Shown: positions 1 through 10,300 of the stretch, in pieces
Numbering within the stretch: position 1 is the stretch's first letter
Layout of the letters: the number at the start of each line of letters is the position of its first letter
Origin: Posidoniimonas corsicana
Lineage (GTDB): Bacteria > Planctomycetota > Planctomycetia > Pirellulales > Lacipirellulaceae
DNA: 64,000 nucleotides
Assembly: GCF_007859765.1 (NCBI RefSeq)
Contig: NZ_SIHJ01000001.1
Span: 1,919,311 to 1,983,310, forward strand
Direction of reading: 5' to 3'
The notes under the pieces: generated by a model
What the model saw: only the letters and a program-made list of their open reading frames with translations
What the model was told of the DNA's origin: nothing
The model's database searches: none
Translations under genes and position numbers: made by a program

Positions 1-2
1 AC

Positions 3-356
3 CTGGTTCTAGAGAGCTTGATACTCGGCGCCCAGGGCTGGGTTTCCGGCCTCGTCAACGCCTTCCCTGCCGAGAACCGTTTGCTCTGGGACCTCGCCCA
101 GGCCGGTCAGTGGGACGAGGCACTAAAGGTCTACCGTTGGTACACCCCGCTGCTGCACCTCGACACCCACCCCAAGCTGGTGCAGTACATCAAGCTAGCA
201 AACGTTGAGTGTGGCTACGGGTCCGAGGTGGTCCGGGCCCCGCGGCTCCCTATCAGCGGGGTAGAACGCGCAGCGGTGCTTAAGACCATCCGGGATGCGA
301 TCGCCACCCGCCCAACCGGCCCTCCGGTGCAGTCGGACACGGCGCTGGCATCTTGA
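3..356 (+). CDS. Dihydrodipicolinate synthase / N-acetylneuraminate lyase family protein, C-terminal part
   Basis: This is the 3' end of a gene that begins before the window: the frame is open from base 3 and the stop is at 354-356. About 117 residues are visible. The run GAQGWVSGLVNAFPAE, followed by alternating helices with the phrase ALKVYRWYTPLLHLDTHPKL, matches the C-terminal helical region of class I Schiff-base aldolases of the DapA/NanA family. In that family a lysine earlier in the barrel, outside this window, binds a 2-keto acid. Substrate cannot be told. The convergent GntR/FCD regulator fits a role in sugar-acid or hydroxyproline catabolism rather than lysine synthesis, but this is inference. 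Confidence 0.8.
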   Translation: MVLESLILGAQGWVSGLVNAFPAENRLLWDLAQAGQWDEALKVYRWYTPLLHLDTHPKLVQYIKLANVECGYGSEVVRAPRLPISGVERAAVLKTIRDAIATRPTGPPVQSDTALAS

Positions 357-419
357 TGAAAGCTCGGTGGTTGGCGGGCCAAGCATGAAACCGGTGCGAA
401 TCCGCAGTCTAAGGGGCGT

Positions 420-434
420 CGGCACAGAGTGCCG
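420..434. terminator. Short hairpin between convergent genes
   Basis: CGGCAC, a three-base loop AGA, then GTGCCG form a perfect 6-bp stem between the lyase stop and the stop of the convergent regulator gene. It has no T-run on either side, so it may be only a weak bidirectional terminator. Confidence 0.35.
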
Positions 435-437
435 CCG

Positions 438-1334
438 TCAGCTGGCCGCCTGACCGGCGCTATGCGATTCCTGCAGCTGGGCGATCAGCGCCTGAACGAT
501 CGGCTTCTGGGCCTGGATGTGCTCTTTCAGTGCGGCGCTCGCCTCGCGGAAATTGCCGTCGATGAGCGCCTCCAGCACGCGGCTGTGCTGGTCGGCCATC
601 TGCTCGACCACCGACGCCTCGGGCGCCGCGTAGTCGAAGAGCGTTCGGTAGTACACCGCCTCGCGCTGGAAGAATCGTTGTATGTAAGGGTTCCCGCAGT
701 TGGAGATCCAGTACTGGTGCAGGTTGTTGTCCAACGACTTTGGGCTCATCAGGTCCGAGGCCTGGTTCGCTTCCAGCAGTTCCTGTAGACGCTCCTCCTG
801 CAGTTCCGGCTGGGCAAGACGCAGCGCTTTGAGTTCCAGGAGTTCGCGGACTTCGATGAAGGCGCACAGGTCGTCTTTGTCGAACGGACGGACCTTCCAG
901 CCACGGCGGGGCACCTGCTCGATCAGCCCCTGGCCGGCCAGCCGGCTTAGGATCGGCCGCAGGGCGGTGCGTCCGATGCCGTAGCGGTCGGCTGCCCAGT
1001 TCTCGCGGAGGAAGCCGTCCTCACCCAGAAGACTCTGCCGGATGACGTCCGAGCGAATCACTTCCTCGTGATTCACCGGTGGCCTGACGTTGGTGAGCCT
1101 GGCCGCCTTGGGCAGTTTCTTTCGGCTGCCGATAGCAAGCCGCCCGTTGTCGAGCGTCTTCAGCAGCCTGTCCGCAACGAGACGTTCTACCGCTGTGCGG
1201 ACCGGGCTGAGGCTCACCCCGTAGTGCGATGCGATCGACGAGAGGGTCAAGCGGCACGGCGGCTCGCCGTTCTCCGCCAGATTGGTCGCGATGTCCGAGT
1301 AGATGTAGTCGGCGAGGCTGGGTTTGCTCTTCAT
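438..1334 (-). CDS. GntR-family regulator with FCD domain and two winged-helix units
   Basis: A 298-residue transcription factor. Residues about 10-70 hold a winged helix (LSSIASHYGVSLSPVRTAVERL), residues about 90-150 a second one (RYGIGRTALRPILSRLAGQGLI), and residues about 155-285 an FCD ligand-binding domain. D202, H206, H250 and H272 fit the FCD metal-binding tetrad, so a metal-assisted carboxylate ligand is likely. The open frame extends upstream to 1499, but that extension is arginine-rich and unlike the family. The ATG at 1334 places MKSKPSLADYIYSDI at the start, as expected. It converges on a DapA/NanA-family gene and probably regulates acid-sugar or amino-acid catabolism. The duplicated helix is unusual against the one-helix GntR norm. 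Confidence 0.82.
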   Translation of the reverse strand: MKSKPSLADYIYSDIATNLAENGEPPCRLTLSSIASHYGVSLSPVRTAVERLVADRLLKTLDNGRLAIGSRKKLPKAARLTNVRPPVNHEEVIRSDVIRQSLLGEDGFLRENWAADRYGIGRTALRPILSRLAGQGLIEQVPRRGWKVRPFDKDDLCAFIEVRELLELKALRLAQPELQEERLQELLEANQASDLMSPKSLDNNLHQYWISNCGNPYIQRFFQREAVYYRTLFDYAAPEASVVEQMADQHSRVLEALIDGNFREASAALKEHIQAQKPIVQALIAQLQESHSAGQAAS

Positions 1335-1592
1335 TCCGCGGTTTGAAGCTTGTTCTCGATCGCCGCCTTGCCAGAACAGATCGCGCCAACGCCACCGGCT
1401 TGGGAGGCGCGCAATCCGCCGCCGGCGAGTCCGTCGCCGCACTAGATACGCCGGCGGAGCGAGAGTCCGGGCGCCATCCGGCTGCGGCCCGAGGATCATA
1501 GCATGAGGCCAGCGGCGCCGACAACCACGTCCGCGCCGGCCCCTAGGCGTCCCGCGGGGCCAACGGCCTGTCGTCGGGGCGCCGCTGCTTGC

Positions 1593-3974
1593 CTAAGTCG
1601 CCTCGTCCTTGCCGGATGCGGCGCCGGCGGGCTCAGGGCTGTTAGCGCCCGCAGCCCCCTGATCGGCTATGCCGGCTTTCGAAGGGCCAGACGCCGGCTT
1701 ACTGACTAGCTGCTCCACAAAGAATTCCTGCATCCGCCGGAACCCGTACTGACCGCCCATGCCGTGACCGGCGCCGGGAACGAACACGAACTCGAAGTCC
1801 TTGTCAGCCTTCACCAGCGCGTCGACTAGCCGGAAGGTCGACTCCGGCGGGACGTTGTTGTCCATGCCGCCCAGAATCAGCATCAGATCTCCCTGCAGGC
1901 GGTGGGCGTTATCAATGTTCGAGGACTCCGCATACTGGGGGCCGACCGGGTACCCCATCCACTGCTCGTTCCACGACGACTTGTCCATGCGGTTGTCGTG
2001 GCAGCCGCACCCGGAAACGCCAACCTTGTAGAAGTCTGGGTGGAAAAGAAGAGCGCCGGTGGCGTTCTGCCCGCCCGCGGAGCCCCCGTAGACCCCGACG
2101 CGAGTCAGGTCCATGTACGGGCGTTCTTTTGCCGCGGCCTTCATCCAGAGGATGCGGTCCGGGAATCCCGCGTCCTTGAGGTTGTGCCAGCACACGTCGT
2201 GGAACGCCTTGCTGCGGTTGGCGGTCCCCATGCCGTCGATCTGCACGACGACGAACCCGAGATCAGCGATCGAAGAGTAGCGGTTGCTGGCCCGGAACGA
2301 CTTCGGCACGAACGAGCCCTGGGGCCCGGCGTAAATCGACTCGATGACCGGGTAGGTCTTGGCGGGGTCGAAGTCGGAAGGCAGGCTGATCACCCCCCAG
2401 ATATCGGTCTTGCCGTCGCGTCCCTTCGCGTGGAATACTTCCAGCGGGCGCCACCCCTTGTTCTTCAGCTCCGAGATGTCCGCCTCCTCCAGCTTCCTGA
2501 TCAGAGCGCCGTCGCGGCAGCTGCGGAGCTCGTGCACGGGGGGCGCGTCGACCCGGCTGGAGGTGTCCACCAAGTAACGTCGGTCCGGTGAGTACTGGAC
2601 CCGGTGGTCGCCGTTGCCGGACGTCAGCGCCACGAGGTTTTTGCCGTCAAAGTCGACCCGGTAGTGGTGCAAGAAATACGGGTCCTGGTCCGAGTTCTTG
2701 CCGCTTGCAGAGAACCACACCTGGCGGTTCTCCTCGTCGATCCGCTCGATCCCCCGCACGACATATTCGCCTTGGGTGATCTGATTCTTTAGCGCGCCCT
2801 TGGCCGCATCGTACAGGTAGAGGTGGCGCCACCCGTCTGCTTCCGAGACGTAGATCAACTCCTCGGCGTCTTCCAGCCAGTTCACCAGGTCCAGGCTTAG
2901 GTTCTCGGTGTGCTCCGTCCAGATGAACGTGTCCGACGACTCGTCGACAATGGTCGCGGCCTCGCCGGTGCGCGAGTCGATCTTGATCACGCGCAGCCGC
3001 TTGTGCCCGCGGTCTACCTGCGTGTAGGCGAGGCTGCGGCCGTCGGGCCGCCAGGCGACTCGGGGCCAGCCGAACTCGATGCGGTCCACGTCCGGCTTCG
3101 TGTGGTCGTTGGTCTCGGGGTCGAAGAGGTTCAGCTCATACGACGCCATGCGATCACCGGGCAGCGGGTACACGCGGCTGTGCAGCACGGCCCGGCCGCC
3201 GCCCTGCGGAGCGGACTCCAATAGGTGTACCTGCTTGTCGTCGCCGGGCGTAATGCGGAACGCGACCAGGCGCTTTGAGTCCGGCGACCAATCGAGCATG
3301 CCGTAGTGGCAGTCGGCGACGCCGTCGTCCGTGAGCGTGACCTCTTCCCCGCCGTCCGCCTCACAGAACACGACATTGTGATCCCTCACAAAGGCCTCCC
3401 ACTTTCCGTCCGGGGAAACGGCCCGCTCGTTGGGGCCACCACGTCGACCGCGCCATCCGCGCTGGCGGTTGTCTCCCTCGTCGGGCTCCGCCACGTCCGA
3501 GCTTGTCAGCTCGTAGGACTGCAGGTCGCACCTGTATCGGTCGCCGCCGAACGAAAACCGCATCGCGTCGAGTTCCGGGGTAAGCTCTACCCCCGCCAAG
3601 TCGAGTTTGTCGGGGGTGACCTCCGTTTGGGTTGCTTCGCTGATCGCCGAAGCGAGGCGTTGGTGGTCGAACGCGGGCTGCCGACTGTTCTTTTCAGCAT
3701 CTATCAGCACGTATTCGCGGACGCCCTCAGGGAGTTCGTTCCGGTACCAGAACATGCTGGAGTCGGCCAACCAGTGCGGCTCGATCGACGCCTTGTAGAC
3801 CCCGTCCTCGCCGCGGCGGCGCCATCGTCGCTGCTGTGGCGACTTGGGGCGGTCGGCATCCTGCAGAGCGCCTGCGCCGCCTGTCGGCTCAGCGGCGGTG
3901 CGATCGACCATGACCGTCGCCACGAAGCAAGCAAGCAGCGTGGCGACGACGAGCAGCGGCGGGCGGCTTGGCAT
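1593..3974 (-). CDS. Secreted S9 family peptidase (dipeptidyl-peptidase IV type)
   Basis: A 793-residue serine peptidase of the prolyl-oligopeptidase clan, with an N-terminal signal peptide (LLVVATLLACFVATVMV), an eight-bladed-propeller-type DPPIV N-terminal region (roughly 60-540) and an alpha/beta hydrolase domain. The triad can be read as S632 in GGSAGG, D705 in GGMDNNVP and H737 in GAGHGMGG. It probably removes dipeptides from peptides in the periplasm. The ATG at 3974 is chosen over an upstream in-frame ATG at 4163 because it is preceded by CCAGGA and begins the signal peptide. An arginine/glycine-rich insert (RQRGWRGRRGGPNE) lies in the propeller, a composition also seen in the neighbouring GH127 protein. 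The C-terminus ends in an alanine/glycine-rich tail. Confidence 0.9.
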   Translation of the reverse strand: MPSRPPLLVVATLLACFVATVMVDRTAAEPTGGAGALQDADRPKSPQQRRWRRRGEDGVYKASIEPHWLADSSMFWYRNELPEGVREYVLIDAEKNSRQPAFDHQRLASAISEATQTEVTPDKLDLAGVELTPELDAMRFSFGGDRYRCDLQSYELTSSDVAEPDEGDNRQRGWRGRRGGPNERAVSPDGKWEAFVRDHNVVFCEADGGEEVTLTDDGVADCHYGMLDWSPDSKRLVAFRITPGDDKQVHLLESAPQGGGRAVLHSRVYPLPGDRMASYELNLFDPETNDHTKPDVDRIEFGWPRVAWRPDGRSLAYTQVDRGHKRLRVIKIDSRTGEAATIVDESSDTFIWTEHTENLSLDLVNWLEDAEELIYVSEADGWRHLYLYDAAKGALKNQITQGEYVVRGIERIDEENRQVWFSASGKNSDQDPYFLHHYRVDFDGKNLVALTSGNGDHRVQYSPDRRYLVDTSSRVDAPPVHELRSCRDGALIRKLEEADISELKNKGWRPLEVFHAKGRDGKTDIWGVISLPSDFDPAKTYPVIESIYAGPQGSFVPKSFRASNRYSSIADLGFVVVQIDGMGTANRSKAFHDVCWHNLKDAGFPDRILWMKAAAKERPYMDLTRVGVYGGSAGGQNATGALLFHPDFYKVGVSGCGCHDNRMDKSSWNEQWMGYPVGPQYAESSNIDNAHRLQGDLMLILGGMDNNVPPESTFRLVDALVKADKDFEFVFVPGAGHGMGGQYGFRRMQEFFVEQLVSKPASGPSKAGIADQGAAGANSPEPAGAASGKDEAT

Positions 3975-4562
3975 TGATATATTCCTGGGAGCGCTTGGCG
4001 GTGCAGGGGGCGTCGGCGTGCATCTAGGCGTGCGGTGACCTACCGCGGCACGCTTCGCCGGACCTTGATTCGCAGGGAGGTGACCCGCTCCGCAACGGCG
4101 AATACTCAAGGACAGGTCGCGGCGGCGAGCCCCGGGTATAAGGCACTTTGCACACAATGTCAAGAAAATCCGGCGGCACGTCGGGCCTCCCCATGACGCG
4201 GAAGGGCGATCTCGGCCGGGAGTGTTAAGTCCGCCCCCGGCGCATCGCCCTTGGGCGACTCGACTCAGACGCGTTCGTCACAGCCGGTCCTCGCCTTACT
4301 CTTGGGCGCCAGAGTGGGAGCGGCTCAAACGCGATCCACGCCCGCCTGGTTCCGTCACACAAGAACATCCTGGTAGAGAAATTAGGTGACTGGTGTACTT
4401 ATTGGTTGGCGAACCCCCAGCAGCGCATGGAAGTCGCGGCGGCCGACGCGGGCGCGCAGCGCGACCGTCAGCACGCTGTCCGCTACTGCGGGGACTCCGT
4501 GCTGGACCGCGCTAAGTGGCCGGAATCGAGTCAAGACTCGCAGTGGGGCAGGGGAGTTGCGC
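3975..4562. other. Intergenic region upstream of the S9 peptidase
   Basis: About 590 bases between the peptidase start and the GH127 stop, both genes on the minus strand. It should hold the promoter of the peptidase gene and the 3' untranslated region of the GH127 gene. I see no convincing gene, repeat or T-tailed hairpin. The short open frames here have no recognisable content. Confidence 0.5.
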
Positions 4563-7292
4563 CTACCGGTCGCGGATCCAGACGATCGATCCCCCGCCAC
4601 CTCCTCGGCGGCGCCGGCGGCGTTCGCCGTCTTCGGGCTCGGGGATGCGGTTGTTGCGGGCGTAGTTGGGGATCGCGAGCAGCGGCGAGCCGTCGGCGAA
4701 CTCCCCTTTGATCACGACCACGCCATCCAGCAGGTCGGGGCGCCACTCGGTAGTCAGCTCGGCGTCGGGAGGAAGCACCCCATTCAAGTTGTTGCCGTCG
4801 ACGGCCTCGATGTTATAGACCAGCGGCCCGTACCGCAGCGCGACGCGTCCGCGGTTGGCCTCGACCAGGTCGACGCACTTGACCCGCTGGGGCGTCATCG
4901 GCAGGGCAAACTCGATCGTGTCGCCCCGCTTCCAGGCGCGGTCCATCACGAGGTAGCCGTTCTCGATCTTGGTCTCGACCGGCGTTCCGTTGACGGACAC
5001 GGACTCGATGCCGTCCGCCTCGGGGGCGCTGGTGTAGAGCGTGCTGACGCTCCGCTGCGGCGACCGGATGCGCACGGCGAACGATTTTTCCTGTTCAGGG
5101 TTCACGGTGATCTTCACCCCGCCGCTCCAGGGGTAGTCGGTCTCTTGAACCATCTCAACATCGGTCCCGTCGACGTCCTCCACCTGGATCGTGCTGCCGA
5201 TGAAGAAGTTGACGTAGATGCCGTTGTCGTCCTTCACGTAGGTCCAGGTGGGTAGCATCAGCAGCGTGCGGGGGATGTTGCCCACGCAGCAGGGGCAGCC
5301 GTGCCAGGGGTACCGCGGGGCGCCGGACGCCAGGGGATTTTGGTAGTAGAAGTTCTCGCCCGGCAGGTCGAGCGAGCCGAGCAGCGCGTTGTAGAAGGTC
5401 TCCTCGTACAGGTCCACGTACTTGGCGTCATGGTAGGACAGGTTCATCTTGTACTGGAAGAAGATCTGCCCGCAGCTGGAGCAGGACTCACAGTACGAAT
5501 TGTTGCGCAGCGAGTAGTTGGGGCCGAAGCCCTCGGAAGTCTCGCCACTGCCAATGCCGCCGGTCACATAGTACTTCTTGTTGACGATGTTGTCCCACAG
5601 CGACATCACCGCCGAACGGTAGTCGAGGTCGCCGGTCTCGGTGGCGACGTCCGCCATGCCGGAGTACGAGTAGACCGCCCGCACCGCGTGGCCGACGGCC
5701 TCGTACTGCTGCTGCACGGGGACGTGGCTCTGGTCGTACTCGGCGCCGCCGCCGCGGCAGTCGAGCAGGAACTTGGCGAGCGTGATGTAGTCGTCGCCGG
5801 CGCCGTTGCCCTCCATGTCGTTCACAAAGCGGCCGAAGCGGACCAGGCCCTGCTCCATCTGCTGGTGCTCGTCGTACCAGGGCTGCTTGCCCTCCTCGGG
5901 GCCGATGTTGGCCACCCAGCAGTCGGCCAGTTTCTTGGCGGCGTCGTACAGCCGGCGGTCGGCGCCGTTGGTGAGCGTGTAGTGGTTGATGGCGGACTCA
6001 AGGAAGTAGCCGGCGGTGTACCCCTCGTGGCCGGTGCGGTTCTGCGGGGTCCAGCGGTTCATCCGGTCGTTGAGCGTGAACGCGGTCTGCAGGTAGCCGT
6101 CGGGCTCCTGGGCAGCCAGGATCCGCGGGATCCAGTCCTCCAGGGTCTCCTTGAGGTCGGCCTGCGTGGCCGCGATCTCCGCATCGCCCTGCGGGTCGAC
6201 CATCAGCGCGATGCAGATCGACTCGATGGTCTGGTGCACCCAGGCGTTGGCGAACACGTAGCCGCGGTGCCGCTCGGCAGGCAGGCCAGCCAGCTTCTTG
6301 GCGGCCTCGTCGAAGTTGTTGATGCCGCCCTCGGGCAGGTCGTCGCGGTCGATCCGCTCGACGCAGTGAGGGATCCAGTCGCAGATAATCGCCTTGGCGC
6401 GATGATTCCACAGCGGGCTGTCGATCTTGTAGCGTTTGGTGTACACCACCCCCAGCGGATCGGTCGGCGGAAGGCTCTCCACGGTCACGTTCACATCCGC
6501 CGAGTCGGTCAGGTCGCCCTTGCCGGCGGTCATCCGGAGCACGTAGTCGCCGACTTCGGAGAACGTGGCGGTTGTTTCCGACGCGTTGGCGTCGGCGAAC
6601 TCGACCTCGCCTGGTCCAGAGACCTTGCTCCAGGCCACCTGCGGGGAGTCGCCCTGGGCGAGGGTCTTCACCTTGGCGTTCAGGTAGGTCTTGCCGCCGA
6701 GCATCACGATACGATCGATGTCGCCCTCGACCATCGGCGGAAACTTGGGCGAGGAGCCGCTGTCCAGCACCCGCCACTCGAGGATGCCGGTCGAGTTGCC
6801 GGCGTCGTCCGAGTCGATCTCCAGCCGGAGCTTGGTGGTCTCGATCGGGTCGAAGCCGACCATGTTGAAACGGTCGCGCTCGACCCCGACGCGCTCGGCG
6901 CCCGGAACCGGGGCGAACTTGTCGCCATCCCAGTAGAGCAGGCGGCTCGCCTTTGGCGGGTGCACTCCCTGGCCGTCCGCCCACCAGTAGACCTCCATCT
7001 TGTCGGTGGAGATCGCCTTGGGCCACTCGTACTGCACCCACTGGGTGCCGGTGCGGTTCCAGTTGCCGTAGCTGCCGCGCCGCCGGTCAGCCGACCGCCG
7101 CGGGCGAATGCCGTCGTTCAGGGCCGAGACCTTGGTGTCGCCCGATGTGTACGATGCGCTCGGCTCGGCGACCAGCGCCAGGTTAGCGGCGCCCGAGATT
7201 GACCCTTCCTGCGCGTCGGCGACGCTCACGGCCAGCACAACCAACGCGGTGATCGTCACGCCGATGAGCGATAAAAGTCGTGCAGTCTTCAT
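4563..7292 (-). CDS. GH127 family glycoside hydrolase (beta-L-arabinofuranosidase family, DUF1680)
   Basis: A 909-residue secreted enzyme. Order: signal peptide (1-27), a discoidin-like (F5/8 type C) region at about 35-170 with the phrase GTQWVQYEWPKAI, an Ig/PKD-like stretch at about 180-270, then the GH127 (alpha/alpha)6 barrel and beta-sandwich. The family's cysteine chemistry is retained: E602-S-C604 in SYCESCSSCGQ and C668-C669 in GCPCCVGN, corresponding to the Glu/Cys/Cys-Cys set that binds zinc and supplies the nucleophilic cysteine in HypBA1. Family members act on beta-L-arabinofuranosides, and some relatives act on 3,6-anhydro-galactose, so the substrate is open. Start at ATG 7292 with AAGGGA upstream. 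The C-terminus carries an odd run of six arginines followed by five glycines. Confidence 0.88.
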   Translation of the reverse strand: MKTARLLSLIGVTITALVVLAVSVADAQEGSISGAANLALVAEPSASYTSGDTKVSALNDGIRPRRSADRRRGSYGNWNRTGTQWVQYEWPKAISTDKMEVYWWADGQGVHPPKASRLLYWDGDKFAPVPGAERVGVERDRFNMVGFDPIETTKLRLEIDSDDAGNSTGILEWRVLDSGSSPKFPPMVEGDIDRIVMLGGKTYLNAKVKTLAQGDSPQVAWSKVSGPGEVEFADANASETTATFSEVGDYVLRMTAGKGDLTDSADVNVTVESLPPTDPLGVVYTKRYKIDSPLWNHRAKAIICDWIPHCVERIDRDDLPEGGINNFDEAAKKLAGLPAERHRGYVFANAWVHQTIESICIALMVDPQGDAEIAATQADLKETLEDWIPRILAAQEPDGYLQTAFTLNDRMNRWTPQNRTGHEGYTAGYFLESAINHYTLTNGADRRLYDAAKKLADCWVANIGPEEGKQPWYDEHQQMEQGLVRFGRFVNDMEGNGAGDDYITLAKFLLDCRGGGAEYDQSHVPVQQQYEAVGHAVRAVYSYSGMADVATETGDLDYRSAVMSLWDNIVNKKYYVTGGIGSGETSEGFGPNYSLRNNSYCESCSSCGQIFFQYKMNLSYHDAKYVDLYEETFYNALLGSLDLPGENFYYQNPLASGAPRYPWHGCPCCVGNIPRTLLMLPTWTYVKDDNGIYVNFFIGSTIQVEDVDGTDVEMVQETDYPWSGGVKITVNPEQEKSFAVRIRSPQRSVSTLYTSAPEADGIESVSVNGTPVETKIENGYLVMDRAWKRGDTIEFALPMTPQRVKCVDLVEANRGRVALRYGPLVYNIEAVDGNNLNGVLPPDAELTTEWRPDLLDGVVVIKGEFADGSPLLAIPNYARNNRIPEPEDGERRRRRRGGGGGSIVWIRDR

Positions 7293-7326
7293 CTTTCGTA
7301 TCCCTTCGCGGGCTGAATGAACCGGG

Positions 7327-10300
7327 TTAGCGTTGGAAAGCGTTATCCGAAACGGAAGTTTCAAGGGGCGAGCCGACCGGCGGCTTGGCTTCTAGGTAAT
7401 CTTCGGTGGAGTCGGCCAGCTGCATTGAGGCGCCGCTAAACGGCTCGTGACCCCGCCGCGTCCGCTGGCTCTCGAGTTGCAGTGCGACCAGTTCATCGGC
7501 GACCGAATTCTCGAGCGGTGCGATTGGCGTAGCCATCGCCGCGTCAGTCGCCGCGGCGGACGGGCCCGTTTGCGACAAGCCCACCGATGCGAACGCCAAC
7601 ACCCACGGCTCATTCGGTTCTACTTCGCTCTCGCCTGCCGACGTTGCGGGGGCCGAGGCTGCTAAGCCGCCAATCTCGGTGGCGGACAATGCATAGTTGT
7701 AGATACGAACTTCGTCGACGCGGCCTTCTAGAAGCGGGTCGGGCCACTGGCTCTCGCCGATGTAGTTGAGCGCCGGCGCGAAGTCGCTAGGGTTGAGGGT
7801 GATCGGCTCGGAGTCCGCTACACTTCCGTTCACGTACAGCGTGCCGATGTCGCCGTCGAGCGTCACGGCAACGTGCGTCCACACGCCCGGCGTCATCGCG
7901 GCCGTTTCGAGGACCTGTTCGGCGCCGTTGCCGCCGACCGTGATGGCGAACCGCATTACTGCCCCGCCGCCTGCCGAGGGTGTCAGGAACATGTACTCGG
8001 TCGTGTTGTTGCCGAAGTCGAACAAGCGTTGCCACGCGTCGCCCCCATCCCAGTACACCCAGGCGGACACGGTTATGTCGTCGTGGCTCGCGACGCCCGG
8101 CGGGAGCGTCACGAAGTCGTTGGCGCCGTCCAGGTGGATCGCCAAGCCGTCTACGCCAGTTATGTAGACCGGCTCGCCGGTGGTTTGCGTATCGTACTCC
8201 TGGCTGCTGTCCGAGGCGTCGCCGTTGAAGGCGTAGTGTGCGATCAAGAGCTGCTCGTCAGGGTCCGGCATTACATCCTGCCCCTCGGGCGTGACGATGC
8301 CGAAGTGCGACCTCCACACGGCGTAGTCCGCGTCGTCGACCACGCCGTTGTAGTCGCCGTCGGCGCCCGCTCCCGGGGTCGCCACTGCAACGCCTACCGT
8401 GTCCCGCCAGACGGTGTAGTCGGCCGCGTCGACTTGGCCGTCCCGATTGTAGTCGCCCGGGTCGTGGTCGATCTCCGCTGCGGGGCCGGGCGTGTAGCCG
8501 CCTCCGAGCACCTGGCGGACGTCCGAGAGGATCTCCGCAGAGGTGCGCGTGTCGGAGAAGATCAGGAAGTTGTCGATGTCGCCACGGAAGCCACTCTCGT
8601 CCCCCACTCCCTTGCCGAGCAGGGCCGACGTCGCCCGTATCTGGTGCGGGTTCATCGTGACGGAAGTCTTGGCGGCGACCGCCGCACCGTCCACCCAAAG
8701 AGTGGCTGTATAGTCCTCAAACGTTACGGCCACGTGCTGCCATGCTCCCGCAATGAGCGGTTCGACAGCGTAGAGGGTGCGGGCCACGCCATCGACTGAG
8801 ATCTCGAACTTCACCCCACCCTGTCTAGAGGTCGGCTGCAGGTAGAGGTAGTTGTCCGCGTCGCGCGAGAACTCGAAAAGCCTCTGGTCAGTGTCGCCGG
8901 TTCCATCCCAGCGGGCCCAGAGCTGAAGGGTTTGGTCGCTGAATGCGGCTAGCTCGGTCGAAAGCTCAACGTACTGCTCGTCCGTGCCGAACCCAAGCAC
9001 GCCCGATAGTCCAGAAACCCCCGACGAGAACGCCCAGTCGGCGGGCGTGTCGCTCATCCAGCCGTAGGTAGTGTTGAAGTCGTCCCAGACGGCGTTGTCG
9101 TCGCGGGTGTCGAACGTGTAGCGGGCGAACAGGTTGTTGTACTGCCTCGTCATTAGGGGCGACTCCTGCGGCGAGGGTTCGCCGTTGAACTGCACCCCGC
9201 GGTCCGTCACCAGGCCCGTCCCGGCGGCCAGCCCGGACGACATCACGATTGCGTTGCCCTGCATGTCGGCGTTGTCGACCACGCCATACCCCTTCACCAC
9301 CGTCTGGCCGCCGACGACCGTACTACCGCCGACGATCGTGGCGTAGTCCGTGACTAGGGCCTGGTCCCTGATCTGGCCGCCGGACACCAACGCGTCGCCG
9401 GTCACGCGGGCCTCGCCCGAAACCGCTCCCCCGGCGATGGTCGCGTAGTCGCCTACGCTCGCGTCGTCGCGGACGCTGCCCCCCGCGATTATGGCGTGGC
9501 CGTACACCACCGCGTTGCCTGCCACCAGGCCGCCGGTGATCGTCGCGTAGCCTTCGATCCGGGCGTTCTCCCGGAGCAGCCCGCCGGTCACCCAGACGTT
9601 GGGCCCTAGGTAGACGGACGCGGGCACCGCTACCGTCTTCCAGCCGCCGATCGAACCGTCCGGGTTGATGTGCCTGACCGCGCTGGCGTTCGGCGCCGGC
9701 CGGGCGCCAGCCTCCTCCGAACGTGCTGGAACCGCGCCATCGATCGAAACCCGGTATGGAAACCGGTCCAAACCGTAGCCGATGTTGCCAGCCGGATGGA
9801 ACGGGTGTGACCAAATATAGCTCTTGTGGGCCGACGGGATCGCGGTCACGGCGAGGTAGAGGTCGGTCTCGTCCGGCTGCAGCGTGAAAGTGAGCGTGCC
9901 ATCCTGCCACGACTCGCTGAACCGTTCCTGGACCGCGGCGCCCGAGCCGCTAATCGCCACCAGAGTTGCATACACGCCGCTCGATTGACCGGGAAGCACG
10001 TAGCCGTCCAGGTCAACCTCCACCACGTGCGCCTGCCCGGCGACACGGTCGATCGGCGTCAGCTTGATGAGGTTCGCGCCGTACTGCTCGGGCGTGTCCT
10101 GCTCGGGAACCTGGTACCACCCAGGGCTGGACCCCACCGGCTCCAGGTAGGTGCGGAAGTAACGTTGGGTCGTGTCGTGCGCGGGGATCGAAGGCAGCCC
10201 TGACAGCAGGTCGCCCCCATACAGCGATTTGTAGGTCACTGTGCTAGCGACGTATTCCGCGTAGACTTGCGCAAATTGCTCGTCTGACGAGAAGTTGTTC

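Noticed and set aside
380..415. A string resembling part of a cobalamin riboswitch (ACCGGTGCGAATCCGCAG)
   Set aside because: It lies between two convergent stops, not upstream of any gene. The B12-box sequence and the rest of the fold are not present.
3843..4163. An N-terminal extension of the S9 peptidase from ATG 4163
   Set aside because: The extension is proline/arginine-rich and would bury the signal peptide. The ATG at 3974 has a ribosome site and begins the signal peptide.
5301..7202. A 633-codon open frame on the plus strand opposite the GH127 gene, and similar long antisense frames opposite the S9 peptidase and CotH genes
   Set aside because: They are products of high third-position GC in the real genes. 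The translations are valine/arginine-rich with no recognisable domain and no ribosome site.
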